64,000 bases of DNA from Tepidisphaeraceae bacterium (GTDB lineage Bacteria > Planctomycetota > Phycisphaerae > Tepidisphaerales > Tepidisphaeraceae), in assembly GCA_035998445.1 (NCBI GenBank), contig DASYHQ010000023.1:1-64000 (forward strand). Reading direction: 5' to 3'. Numbering within the stretch: position 1 is the stretch's first letter; each line of letters begins with the position of its first letter. The notes beneath the pieces were generated by a model. It had not been told where the DNA came from. It was given only the letters and a program-made list of their open reading frames with translations, and searched no databases. The position numbers were made by a program, and so were the translations under genes. Shown here in pieces: positions 51,162-59,832 of this stretch.

Positions 51162-51430
51162 CTTCTGTAGGACAGGCATTCCTGCCTGTCTCTCCCCCCG
51201 GTCTTCTGTCCTCTATCCTCTGTCTTCTGTGGCACAGACATTCTTGTCTGTGTCTCCCCCCCGTCTTCGATCAAGAAGAGTTCAACGAACCGCCTCCGAA
51301 GAAAAGGTTGAACCACAGAGGACACAGAGCACACAGAGACAGACACGGAGAGAAAGAGTGCGTGTGAGAGGCATCCTTCTGATTGGGATCTAGTGCTTGG
51401 TCATTTGTTTGGTGTTCGGGCTTGGGATTT
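51162..51430. repeat. Composite repeat: GACAGGCATTCC hairpins, ACCACAGAGG unit, GATTGGGAT unit
   Basis: Two direct hairpin units (51162-51200 and about 51227-51262), then ACCACAGAGGACACAGAGCA (about 51312-51331), then GATTGGGATCTAGTGCTTGG (51381-51430). The same three parts occur in the same relative order, inverted, at 24195-24456. It fills the 294-nt gap between ftsY and the cardiolipin synthase gene. Confidence 0.75.
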
Positions 51431-51442
51431 CTTTCCCTTCCC

Positions 51443-52714
51443 TCACAACTGCGCCCTCAGCAACGCCGCCGCGTGTTCCATCAGTTTTTCCATCCACGGC
51501 CGGTTCTGCCATTCCTCCAACGTTACGCGATGCGCACGCTTCAGATCGGCTTCGAACAGTTCCGCTTGGCGTTCGGCAAACTCGACGTCGTAGATGTTCA
51601 GGTTCGCCTCATCGTTCAGTCGGAACGACCGCGTGTCGAAGTTCGCGCTGCCCACCGATGTCCACTGTTCGTCGGCGATCAGCACCTTGCAATGGAACAT
51701 CGTCGGCTGGTACTCGTAGATCTCAATGCCCGCCTCCAGCAGCGGCCCCCAACGCGCGCGTGACGCACGGCGGACCACGTGCGCATCGATATGTTCGCCG
51801 GGCACCACGATCTGCACCCGTGCGCCGCGCTTCCGCGCATTCACCAGTTCCTGTACTGAAAGGTCATCCGGCACGAAGTAGGCGCTGGCGATGCGCAGCG
51901 ATTTCGCGACGCACGCGATCGACATCAAAAACATCAGCCGCGCGCTCTCGCTGCCTTCCTCCGGGCTGCTCATGAACATTTGAGCCGTGCAGCTGCCGGC
52001 CGGTTCGAGTTTTGGGAAGTAGTCGGGGCCGTGCAGGACGCGCTGGTGCGTCTTCAGCCAGTTGTCCATGAACGCCGCCTGCATCTGCGCCACGGCCGGG
52101 CCTTCCACGCGGAAGTGCGTGTCGCGCCAGTGCTGCGGGTCCTGGGCGTCGCCCATCCATTCGTCGGCGATGCCCACGCCACCGGTGAAGCCGATCCGGC
52201 CGTCGATCACCAGCAGTTTGCGATGCGTGCGGTGGTTGGCGCGGCGCAGGTTGTACCAGTGCAGCGGATGGTAGCGCTCGACCTGCGCGCCGCAGCCCTT
52301 CAGGCGTTCGATGGATTGCTGGTCCATGCGTTTGCTGCCGAGCCAGTCGAGCAGCACGTGCACCTTCACGCCGGCCTGCGCGCGCTCGCCGAGCGCATCG
52401 ACGAAGCGCCGGCCGATATCGCCTTGCCAGTAGATGAACGTCTCGAAGACGATCGTCCGCTGCGCGCCGCGAATCGCGTCGAGCATCGCGGGGAAGATCT
52501 GATCGCCGTTCACGAGACGGTCGACTTTGTTGCCCGTGGTGAACTGCGGCGGCAGCAGGTGCTGGACCGATCGCAGGAACTGCTCATCGCCGACCGGGTA
52601 CTGGTGCTGGATCTCGTGCTGGATCTTCTTCTCGTGCGACGTGAGCGCGCGGATGATCAGCGACAGGGTGTACGTGACGACCGCCGTTGCCGCGATGATG
52701 GACCAAGTTCCCAT
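51443..52714 (-). CDS. Cardiolipin synthase-like phospholipase D family protein
   Basis: 423 residues from the ATG at 52714 (a TTG at 52732 is an alternative). One N-terminal membrane segment ('WSIIAATAVVTYTLSLII') precedes two PLD domains. HKD motif 1 is in 'HRTHRKLLVIDGRIGFTGG' and motif 2 in 'FHCKVLIADEQWTSVGSAN' (H-x-K-x4-D in both). These enzymes join two phosphatidylglycerols to cardiolipin, or cleave phosphodiesters. The two HKD motifs and membrane anchor favour cardiolipin synthesis. The single helix (rather than two) recalls the ClsB/C type. Confidence 0.88.
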   Translation of the reverse strand: MGTWSIIAATAVVTYTLSLIIRALTSHEKKIQHEIQHQYPVGDEQFLRSVQHLLPPQFTTGNKVDRLVNGDQIFPAMLDAIRGAQRTIVFETFIYWQGDIGRRFVDALGERAQAGVKVHVLLDWLGSKRMDQQSIERLKGCGAQVERYHPLHWYNLRRANHRTHRKLLVIDGRIGFTGGVGIADEWMGDAQDPQHWRDTHFRVEGPAVAQMQAAFMDNWLKTHQRVLHGPDYFPKLEPAGSCTAQMFMSSPEEGSESARLMFLMSIACVAKSLRIASAYFVPDDLSVQELVNARKRGARVQIVVPGEHIDAHVVRRASRARWGPLLEAGIEIYEYQPTMFHCKVLIADEQWTSVGSANFDTRSFRLNDEANLNIYDVEFAERQAELFEADLKRAHRVTLEEWQNRPWMEKLMEHAAALLRAQL

Positions 52715-52803
52715 ATACCACCGATCCAACACTGGGCGACAGATTCCTGCCGCCGGTCAAAACATCCGCTCAACAGGGCGGAGGAATAGAGTAAGTTACC
52801 GTC

Positions 52804-53736
52804 ATGCCTGAGAAAACGAACAAAGTGGCGATCATCGGCGCCGGCAGCGTGGGCGCGACCATCGCGTACGCCTGCCTGATTCGCGGCGTGGCCAAACGCA
52901 TCAGCATTTACGACCTGAACGCCGACAAGGTGCAATCGGAGCTGCTCGACCTCAACCACGGCCTGCAGTTCGTCCCCATGGCGATCGTGGACGGCAGCGA
53001 CGACGTGGCCGTTTGCGCCGATGCCGACGTGATCGTGGTGACCGCCGGTGCCAAGCAGAAGCCGGGGCAGACGCGCTTGGATCTAACCGAAGCCAACGTG
53101 CGCATCTGCCGCGATCTGCTGCCCAAGCTGCAGGCGGTGGCGCCGCGGGCGATCTTCCTGATGGTCACCAACCCGGTCGACGTGCTGACGTACGTCGCGA
53201 TGAAGATCACGGGGCTGTCGCCGGCGCAGGTCATCGGCAGCGGCACGGTATTGGACAGCAGCCGGTTCCGCTACCTGATCGGCAAGCATCTGGACGTGGC
53301 CGTGCAGAGCGTGCACGCCTACATCGCCGGCGAGCACGGCGACAGCGAGGTGCCGCTCTGGAGCAGCGCGAGCATCGCCAATATCCCGCTGCGCGACTGG
53401 GCCCGCGTGAACCGCGGTTCGATGACGCGCCAGGAAGAGGCCGACATCTTCCATAACGTCCGCACGGCCGCTGCGCAGGTGATCGCGGGCAAGGGCGCAA
53501 CGAACTACGCGATCGGGCTGGCGACCGCCAAGATCTTGGAAGCGCTGCTGCACGACGAGCATCGCGTGCTGCCGGTCAGTTCGCTCATCAGCGACGTCTG
53601 CTTCAGCTTGCCCAGCATCGTCAACAGCACCGGCGTCGAAGCCGTGCTCCCCGTGCCGCTGCACGATGCAGAACTGACCTCGCTGCGCAAGAGCGCCGCG
53701 GTGATCAGGGACGCGATCAAGCAGGCGGGTTTCTAA
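52804..53736 (+). CDS. ldh: L-lactate dehydrogenase
   Basis: 310 residues. NAD site 'GAGSVGAT' at residues 12-19. The specificity loop 'AGAKQKPGQTRLDL' carries Gln85, which marks lactate rather than malate dehydrogenase (Arg in MDH), with Arg91 closing the site. The Asp151-x2-Arg154 pair ('LDSSRFR') and catalytic His178 ('GEHGDSE') are intact. It interconverts pyruvate and L-lactate. Its last codons overlap by 4 nt with the end of the convergent flavin-reductase-like gene. Confidence 0.93.
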   Translation: MPEKTNKVAIIGAGSVGATIAYACLIRGVAKRISIYDLNADKVQSELLDLNHGLQFVPMAIVDGSDDVAVCADADVIVVTAGAKQKPGQTRLDLTEANVRICRDLLPKLQAVAPRAIFLMVTNPVDVLTYVAMKITGLSPAQVIGSGTVLDSSRFRYLIGKHLDVAVQSVHAYIAGEHGDSEVPLWSSASIANIPLRDWARVNRGSMTRQEEADIFHNVRTAAAQVIAGKGATNYAIGLATAKILEALLHDEHRVLPVSSLISDVCFSLPSIVNSTGVEAVLPVPLHDAELTSLRKSAAVIRDAIKQAGF

Positions 53737-54359
53737 GGCTGGCCCTTTAAAAGCTCATCGTACGCCAAGCGGTCCAGATGAAACTGCTCTCGCGTGCGCG
53801 TGTAGGCTCCAGGACTCTGCATGCGGCCAACGGCGTGGAGCGCGCCGGGCTTCACACGGCCACGGTCATCGAGCAATTCGTCATTCGCGTGCAGGTGTAG
53901 CACTTGGCCAACGATGATGCGGTTGCGGCCGAACTCGATCGTCGACAGCTCGCGGCACTCCAGGTTTACCGGGCTCTCTGCTACGCGCGGCGGGCGCACG
54001 CGCGTCGATGGGACGGCTGTGAGACCGACGGCGGCCAATTCATCGACGCCGGCGGGGAAATCCGTCGCGGTGAGGTTCATCTGCTCGGCGATCGCCTCGA
54101 CGACTACGTTCACCACGAACTCACCGGTAGCGCGAATGTTGGCAGCGGTATCCTTCGGCACGTCGCGCTCGCGATCGCCCACGCCAAGCACCACCACCGG
54201 TGGGTCGCTGCCCATGGCGTTGAAGAAACTGAACGGCGCGGCGTTCACGCGGCCGTCGGTGTCGATCGTCGTCACCAGCGCGATCGGCCGCGGCACGACG
54301 ACGGCCGTCAGCAGCGCGTAACGCTCGCGGGCGGGAAGTTCGTCAAAGTTGAACTCCAT
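53733..54359 (-). CDS. Flavin reductase-like (split barrel FMN-binding) protein
   Basis: 208 residues from the ATG at 54359 with AGGAGG 8 nt upstream. The start 'FDELPARERYALLTAVVVPRPIALVTT' (in parts) and 'NAAPFSFFNAMGSDPPVVVLGV' (in parts) match the flavoprotein/flavin-reductase-like fold that binds FMN. Function may be flavin reduction for a partner oxygenase or ferric/nitro reduction. It lies 31 nt downstream of the Nudix gene (both minus), suggesting one transcript. Confidence 0.9.
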   Translation of the reverse strand: MEFNFDELPARERYALLTAVVVPRPIALVTTIDTDGRVNAAPFSFFNAMGSDPPVVVLGVGDRERDVPKDTAANIRATGEFVVNVVVEAIAEQMNLTATDFPAGVDELAAVGLTAVPSTRVRPPRVAESPVNLECRELSTIEFGRNRIIVGQVLHLHANDELLDDRGRVKPGALHAVGRMQSPGAYTRTREQFHLDRLAYDELLKGQP

Positions 54360-54390
54360 GATCGTCCTCCTGCTGTCGGTTGACCGGCCG

Positions 54391-55128
54391 CTACTGCCAC
54401 GTCGCCGCTCGCCACATCGTGATTGTAGCCGCGGCAATGGGAGTGAGGATCGGATCGTCCACGGCGGTGTCCAGCGCGGCAGGTTCCAGCTTCACCGGCC
54501 AGATTGAATCGTGTTCGGCATCATCCAGTTCACTGGCGACGGCGGCGCTCGTGCGTGGGGTGCTGGCGGTGAAGATCAACTCGGGCTGGCGGATCGAGTT
54601 GTCCTGCACGAGGCCGATGCAGCGGACGTCCCGCACCTGCTCGCGCGGCAGGTTCAGCTCTTCCTGCAACTCGCGGTAGACGATCTCGAACACGTCGCGG
54701 CACTCGCGCGGTTCCACGGCACCGGCGAACGGGTGTACGCGGTGCGGGTAGTACGCCACGCGTCCACCACGCCGGCCGAGCAGCAGATGACCGTCGGACG
54801 TCGTCAGCGCGACGCTGGCGCCCAACGGGTTGGCGAACACGTCTGAACCATATCGATCGGCCAACGCCGCCGCGTAGTTCAGGTTCGTGCCGACGTTGAT
54901 CCTGTAGCTGGTGGGGGAGAACCGCAGGTGCAGCACATCGGCCGACGCGTCGTACGATTCCAGCCGACACATCGGCCCGTCGAACAATTGCACCCCCGGC
55001 TTGGCCGCAGCACGCCAGGCCGACTCGATGCCCTGTTCCACTTCATCCACAATGCGCCGCCCGGACGGAACCTCGGTCATCGAGATCTGTCCGGGATGCC
55101 AGTTGCCTTGGGTGATGATGCTGAACAT
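54391..55128 (-). CDS. Nudix-type hydrolase (NUDT22-like)
   Basis: 245 residues from the ATG at 55128; a GTG at 55143 is the alternative. The Nudix box near residue 140 reads 'GAVEPRECRDVFEIVYRELQEELNL' in parts: it keeps Glu residues of REx2EE type, but the spacing is longer and the final Gly is replaced by Asn. This departure and the long N-terminal part ('GTNLNYAAALADRYG') resemble NUDT22-type UDP-sugar hydrolases. The substrate class is a suggestion only. It precedes the flavin-reductase-like gene. Confidence 0.7.
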   Translation of the reverse strand: MFSIITQGNWHPGQISMTEVPSGRRIVDEVEQGIESAWRAAAKPGVQLFDGPMCRLESYDASADVLHLRFSPTSYRINVGTNLNYAAALADRYGSDVFANPLGASVALTTSDGHLLLGRRGGRVAYYPHRVHPFAGAVEPRECRDVFEIVYRELQEELNLPREQVRDVRCIGLVQDNSIRQPELIFTASTPRTSAAVASELDDAEHDSIWPVKLEPAALDTAVDDPILTPIAAATITMWRAATWQ

Positions 55129-55185
55129 ATCCGCTTGACCCACTCGCCGGACCGGCCGCTTTAGCGGCCGGTAATCGCGCTCAAC

Positions 55186-57303
55186 CTAACGTCGAATGAT
55201 CGCCGTGGCGGGCAGGCGCAGCGTGAACTTGCTGCCCTTGCCAAGCTCGCTCGCGACCTTCAGTTCGGCGCCCATCGCGTCGGCCAGGCGCTTGCAGATC
55301 GTCAGCCCTAAGCCGTTGCCCTTGTTGCGGTCTCGTTCGGGATTGCGCAGCTGGAAGAACTCGTCAAAGATGAACGTGAGGTGTTCGATCGCGATGCCCA
55401 TGCCGGTGTCGCTCACGCTGATCTGCAACCGTCCGTCGGCCGCGTCGATATCGTAAGCGATGCGCACCTCGCCGGCCTCGGTGAACTTAATCGCGTTGCC
55501 GACCAGGTTGCCGATCAGCCGCGCCAGCTTGATCTTATCGGTGCGCACCCATATCGGTGGACCGTCGGCGAGCGTAAACGCCAGGTTGCGCTCGCGGGCC
55601 AGCGGCATCAGGTGCTGGCTTTCCAGCATGAGCAGCGCGCGCAGCTCGAACTCGGTCTCCTGCAGCTCGATGCGCCCGGCGTCAAAGCGCGTCACGTCGA
55701 GCACGTCACCGAGCAGGTTTACTAAAGCCATGGAACTCGAATGCAGTTCCTTGGCCATCTCGGCGATCTCGCCCTCGCGGCCGGGGAGGCCGGCGGTGCG
55801 GCGAATGAGCTCGGCGAGCAGGCTGATCGCGTTGGCGGGCGTGCGCACGTCGTGGCTGACCGCGGCCAGGAAGCGCGTCTTGCGCACGCTGGCCTCCTCC
55901 GCCTCGCGCCGGCGCACGTCCAGCTCGCGTTGAAGTTCCTTCAACGGCGTCACGTCGACGAACGCCGACACCGCCGCCTCCGCGTCACCGTTGGCGTCGC
56001 GCAGCGGCGCGATGCTGTACAGCAGCGACAACCGCCGCCCGCTGTTCATCACGATCTCCAGCTCTTGGTTGCTCACCTCGGCGCCGGTGCGCAGCGCCTC
56101 GGCCATGCGCAGATCGCGGTACTCCTGCCCCTCTTGGAACAGGCGTCCGGTCTTCAGCAGTTCCTCCTGCGGCACGTCGGTCTCGAACGGCACGCCGAGC
56201 ATGCGTGCCCCGGCCGGGTTGAAGCGCAGCGTTGTCGCGCCCCTCTCCATGATCGCCATGCCCACGGGCGCGGTACGGAAGACCGTCTCGAACCGCTGGC
56301 GCTGATTGGCGACCTCCTCGAACAGCTCCTCGGAACGTAGCGTGGTCGACGTCTGGTTCGCGAGCGATTCCAGCAGCGCGACCTCGTCGTTCGTCCAGGC
56401 GCGCGGTTGCAGGCTGTACGCCTCGATCGCACCGATCAACCGCGCGCCGATGCGCAGCGGCGTGCTGATCATGCTGCAGAACCGTGTGCCGACCTTCGGA
56501 TGTGGCACGCGCAGTTCCGGGCGCAGCGACAGGTCCTCGATGTACGCGGTGCGACCGTGCGTGAATACCAAAGCCGTGAACGTGCCGTCGAGCGGCATCG
56601 ACCCGTCGGTGGGACCCTCGGCGCCGAAGCCGTTATGGCAGGCGATCGTCAGCTGATCGTTCCGGCGCAGCAGCACGGCCGTGGCGCTGGTGGCGGGCTC
56701 CAGCAATACCTGCAGCGTCTGGCAGATGCGCTCCAGCGCCTCGCCGCGCGGCATGTCGATCGACAGCCGCCGCGACAGCTCCAGCAACACGCCCAGCGCC
56801 CGCTCGCGGCGCTGAAGCTCGTCGTTCGTGCGGCTCAACTGGGCGCTCTGGCGTTCCAGCTCTTCGGTCTGCGACTGCAGCTCCTCGTTCTGCCGCGCGA
56901 TCTCCTCCTCGCGCGCTGCCAGCTCGCTGTTGGACTGTTCCAGCGCGTCGCGGCGCTCGTTGGTCTCAGCCCAGGCGCGCAGCAGGTGGTCGAAGACGAC
57001 GGCCAGCACGGCCAGCACGGTCAACAGCAGCGTGCGGTGCAGCAGCACGCGGGCGTCGCTGCGCTCGATCCACTGCGCGCTCATCGACAGGACGGCGGCG
57101 ATGACGAACAGCGTCCACAGCACGCGACGGTCCCGCGTCCACCAGCAGGCGATGAAGACGGTCGGATAGACCACGGCCGCGTTGAACTTCAGGCCATAGT
57201 GAAGGTCCAACCAGAACAGCGTGCACATCGCGACGACCGCGGTGAACGATATCGCCGCGTTGAGCGGGCCGAACCTGGGATGGGGCGGTGCCGACATGCT
57301 CAT
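55186..57303 (-). CDS. Membrane-associated histidine kinase with GAF and PAS domains
   Basis: 705 residues. Start at 57303, where ATGA overlaps the stop of the upstream CheR gene. Order: three to four membrane segments (residues 1-110), a long coiled coil ('SNSELAAREEEIARQNEELQSQTEELERQ', in parts), a GAF-type domain (about 180-340), a PAS domain (about 345-470), the HisKA phosphoacceptor in 'AAVSHDVRTPANA' (His near residue 484), then HATPase_c ('GNLVGNAIKFTE', 'DTGMGIA', 'GNGLGLTICKRL'). It should autophosphorylate on a histidine in response to a signal. No response regulator gene is adjacent. Confidence 0.93.
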   Translation of the reverse strand: MSMSAPPHPRFGPLNAAISFTAVVAMCTLFWLDLHYGLKFNAAVVYPTVFIACWWTRDRRVLWTLFVIAAVLSMSAQWIERSDARVLLHRTLLLTVLAVLAVVFDHLLRAWAETNERRDALEQSNSELAAREEEIARQNEELQSQTEELERQSAQLSRTNDELQRRERALGVLLELSRRLSIDMPRGEALERICQTLQVLLEPATSATAVLLRRNDQLTIACHNGFGAEGPTDGSMPLDGTFTALVFTHGRTAYIEDLSLRPELRVPHPKVGTRFCSMISTPLRIGARLIGAIEAYSLQPRAWTNDEVALLESLANQTSTTLRSEELFEEVANQRQRFETVFRTAPVGMAIMERGATTLRFNPAGARMLGVPFETDVPQEELLKTGRLFQEGQEYRDLRMAEALRTGAEVSNQELEIVMNSGRRLSLLYSIAPLRDANGDAEAAVSAFVDVTPLKELQRELDVRRREAEEASVRKTRFLAAVSHDVRTPANAISLLAELIRRTAGLPGREGEIAEMAKELHSSSMALVNLLGDVLDVTRFDAGRIELQETEFELRALLMLESQHLMPLARERNLAFTLADGPPIWVRTDKIKLARLIGNLVGNAIKFTEAGEVRIAYDIDAADGRLQISVSDTGMGIAIEHLTFIFDEFFQLRNPERDRNKGNGLGLTICKRLADAMGAELKVASELGKGSKFTLRLPATAIIRR

Positions 57304-58214
57304 TGGCCTCGGCTCCTGCGAAACAGGCCCGGTGCCACCTGCGACAAGCGCGTGGCGCCGGTGGGGGTCTCGGCCTTGCCCAACACCAGCACGCCGCCGG
57401 GCCGCAGCGCGGCTTCCAGGCACTGCCAAAGCTGCATGGCCGCGTTAGGTTGGAGGTAGATCGACAGGTTACGACAGAGGATCACGTCGTGCAGTCCCGG
57501 TTCGGCCTGCTGCAGCACGTCGGCGGCGCGGAACTGCATGGCGCAGCGTAACACGTTCAGCGCGCGCCACGCGCCCTCGCTCCCCCCAGCGTGCGGCACA
57601 AAGTAGCGATCGCGCAGCGCCGTTGGCATCGCCAGCATCTCGGCCGCACTGAACACGCCCGCGGTCGCGCTGGCGACGGCGGTGGCGCGGCAATCAGTGC
57701 CGACCAGGCGCGAGCGCAGCAGGCAGCTGGCTTCCGACAACAGCACGGCCACCGAGTACAGCTCGTGCCCCTCGGAACAGCCAGCGCTCCAGACGCGCAG
57801 CTGGCCACCGGTCTCGTCGATCAACTGGGGCAGAAGTTCGTCGCGCAGGCGCGCGAAGACGCAGGCGTCGCGGAAGAACGACGTGACGCCGATCATCAGC
57901 GCGTCCAGCGCCACCGGCACCACCGCCGGCGCCGTCTCGACGTGGCGGCGCGCGGCGCCGGTGGTGTTGGCGCGCAACGCGCGCAGGCAGGCGGGCAACC
58001 GGCGGAACAGCGTGCCGGGCTTGTAATGCTCGGGCCGCAGGCCCGCGGTGCGCAGGATCTGGTGCACGAACGCCTCGTCGTGCTCGAGCAACGCCGGGTG
58101 CACCTCGGGATGCATCACCCGCGGCGGGCGGGGCGTCAGGTCCAACGGGGGCCGAGACGCTTCCAGATCGCTCGGAAACACCACGTAGCTGAAATTGGCT
58201 GAACGATTCGACAC
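57300..58214 (-). CDS. CheR-type protein-glutamate methyltransferase
   Basis: 304 residues from a GTG start preceded by GAGGAT. The SAM-binding motif 'VWSAGCSEGHELYSVAVLL' (in parts) and the CheR hallmark 'GVTSFFRDACVFARLRDELLP' (in parts) are present, with 'DVILCRNLSIYL' further on. CheR methylates Glu side chains of chemoreceptors. Here no receptor, CheB or CheA is nearby, and the stop codon overlaps the start of a histidine kinase gene. It probably works in the same non-flagellar sensory module, comparable to the CheR-kinase fusions known in other bacteria. Confidence 0.88.
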   Translation of the reverse strand: MSNRSANFSYVVFPSDLEASRPPLDLTPRPPRVMHPEVHPALLEHDEAFVHQILRTAGLRPEHYKPGTLFRRLPACLRALRANTTGAARRHVETAPAVVPVALDALMIGVTSFFRDACVFARLRDELLPQLIDETGGQLRVWSAGCSEGHELYSVAVLLSEASCLLRSRLVGTDCRATAVASATAGVFSAAEMLAMPTALRDRYFVPHAGGSEGAWRALNVLRCAMQFRAADVLQQAEPGLHDVILCRNLSIYLQPNAAMQLWQCLEAALRPGGVLVLGKAETPTGATRLSQVAPGLFRRSRGQ

Positions 58215-58569
58215 CCTACGACATCCTCATCCCCAGGTGGGTCGCCATACCTCTTCATTTCATTCAGACGTCCTTCAAGCAAGGGTTATACCTGATTTGT
58301 CCCCGCGGCACACAGGCGGCACGCCTAAACCAACAGTAGTATCCGCTTGACTGGGCGGTAGTTACCACGATGAACAGAATCGCGGTGGATCGACTTGCGA
58401 CGGGAAAAGAACGGTGACGAAGCTAGCAACAAATCAGATTGTCTGGGCTTTTCACATGCATGGGCTCAGGCACCCATGCCACGGTGAACGCCAAACCACC
58501 TTCTTCATCTTGGCGTTCCGGCGGCCTTGGCGGGTCAATTGATGTATGGGAAGGTCCGAAGCGGGGTGG
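58215..58569. other. Intergenic region upstream of the CheR gene
   Basis: 355 nt with no convincing gene. It contains one solo copy of the CATGCATGGGCTCAGGCACCCATGCCACGG hairpin family at 58455-58484 (read in parts), and otherwise nothing recognised. The CheR promoter is expected here. Confidence 0.6.
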
Positions 58570-59049
58570 TTAAACGTTGATGATCTGAACCGTATCCGTC
58601 TCGGTATCCAAGAGGGCGACGGTCTTTTCGGTGCCGTCGAGCGAGCCGGGGCTGATGACGCGGGTGCGGCCGTGGCGTTCGTCTTGCGTGGCCTTGCTAT
58701 GGCCGACGATCAGGTAGTCGTACAGCTTCTCACGGACGAGGAGCTTGGTCATCTTGGTGTCGTTGCCGTGAATGACGGCCATCGACTTCCCGTCGCTCTC
58801 GAGCTCGCCCATCATGCCGAAGCATTGAATGCCAAGCTGATCGGCGTGTCGCAGCAGACCCATGCGATCCGAATCGCGGTCACCCCAGACGAACGCAGCG
58901 TTCAGGCCGGCAAGTGGGTCGAGCACCTTGCGGTTGCCTATGTCCCCGCAGTGGACGAACAGCTCCGCCCCGGCGTCGGCGAGCACGCGCACCGCGGTCG
59001 CCATGACGTCGAACCGATCGTTCGTGTCACTCATAATACCCACAAGCAT
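58570..59049 (-). CDS. YfcE-type phosphodiesterase paralogue with altered metal-binding residues
   Basis: 159 residues, same fold and length as its neighbour at 59184-59693. Several metal ligands differ from the family: SDTH reads SDTN (N10), GNND/GNHD reads GDRD (residues 56-59), and GHTH reads GHSK (116-119). Asp8, Asp36 ('CGDIG') and the His in 'VIHGND' are kept. It is therefore a candidate pseudoenzyme or an enzyme with a changed metal requirement. ATG at 59049. It lies 134 nt downstream of its intact paralogue on the same strand. Confidence 0.85.
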   Translation of the reverse strand: MLVGIMSDTNDRFDVMATAVRVLADAGAELFVHCGDIGNRKVLDPLAGLNAAFVWGDRDSDRMGLLRHADQLGIQCFGMMGELESDGKSMAVIHGNDTKMTKLLVREKLYDYLIVGHSKATQDERHGRTRVISPGSLDGTEKTVALLDTETDTVQIINV

Positions 59050-59183
59050 GGGCCGCGGATTGTAGTGGCGGTGTGGAAAAGTAAAGAGGGCGCCTAGCGG
59101 ATTTTTGAGCGTGTCAATATGGGAAAGAATAGATGCACGTGAATGAGTGCGTCACATCGCGATCGAATTCACCTAGTTTCGCT

Positions 59184-59693
59184 TCAGCGCAGTTGGCGCG
59201 GCGCGACCGGAACCACAATGGACTGCAGCGTGCCACTGGACGTGTCGAGCAACGCCACCGTCTTCACGGCGGCCCGATAGAGCGCGCCGGGATTGATGAC
59301 GCGCACCGGCCCCATCATCGCGTCCTGTCGTTGGTGGGTGTGGCCTTGGAACAGGTAGGCATAGCGATCGTCGGCCAGGGCGCGGCGCTTCAGGTTCAGG
59401 TCGTCGCCATGCAGGACGAACGCCAGCTTGTCGTCCAACGGCACCTCACTGGCGACGCCCAGGCAATGGACACCAACCCGGCCGGCGTAGGTGGCGAGCT
59501 CGTCGCGGTCCCAGTCGTTGTTGCCGAAGATGAAGTACGCCGGCACGTCGCCCACCAGCAGGTCGACGATCGCCGTGCCCCCGACGTCGCCGCAGTGAAT
59601 AAGCACCTGCGCGCCGCCCGCGAGCAAGCGTTCGACACCCGCCTTGGCGGCGTCGAAATGGCCATGCGTGTCGCTGAGAAGTCCGACGATCAC
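59184..59693 (-). CDS. YfcE/MJ0936-type metallophosphodiesterase
   Basis: 169 residues from a GTG start. A complete dimetal site: SDTHGH (D8, H10), 'CGDVG', GNND, 'LHGDD' and GHTH. Family members hydrolyse cyclic or model phosphodiesters; the physiological substrate is usually unknown. The gene is the intact partner of the altered copy downstream, with 'TVALLDT' and 'RVINPGAL' conserved between them, so the pair arose by duplication. Confidence 0.9.
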   Translation of the reverse strand: MIVGLLSDTHGHFDAAKAGVERLLAGGAQVLIHCGDVGGTAIVDLLVGDVPAYFIFGNNDWDRDELATYAGRVGVHCLGVASEVPLDDKLAFVLHGDDLNLKRRALADDRYAYLFQGHTHQRQDAMMGPVRVINPGALYRAAVKTVALLDTSSGTLQSIVVPVAPRQLR

Positions 59694-59832
59694 GTTGCAC
59701 AGGCTACCGGGAGCGGCTTGGAAATGTAACGTGCTGGTAGTAAGCGTCCGGCCGCTACCATTTCCCTCAGATGCTCTCCCGTTCCGCGTCGCGTATAACA
59801 CGCACGGTAATCACCGTCGAAAGAGCCAATCC

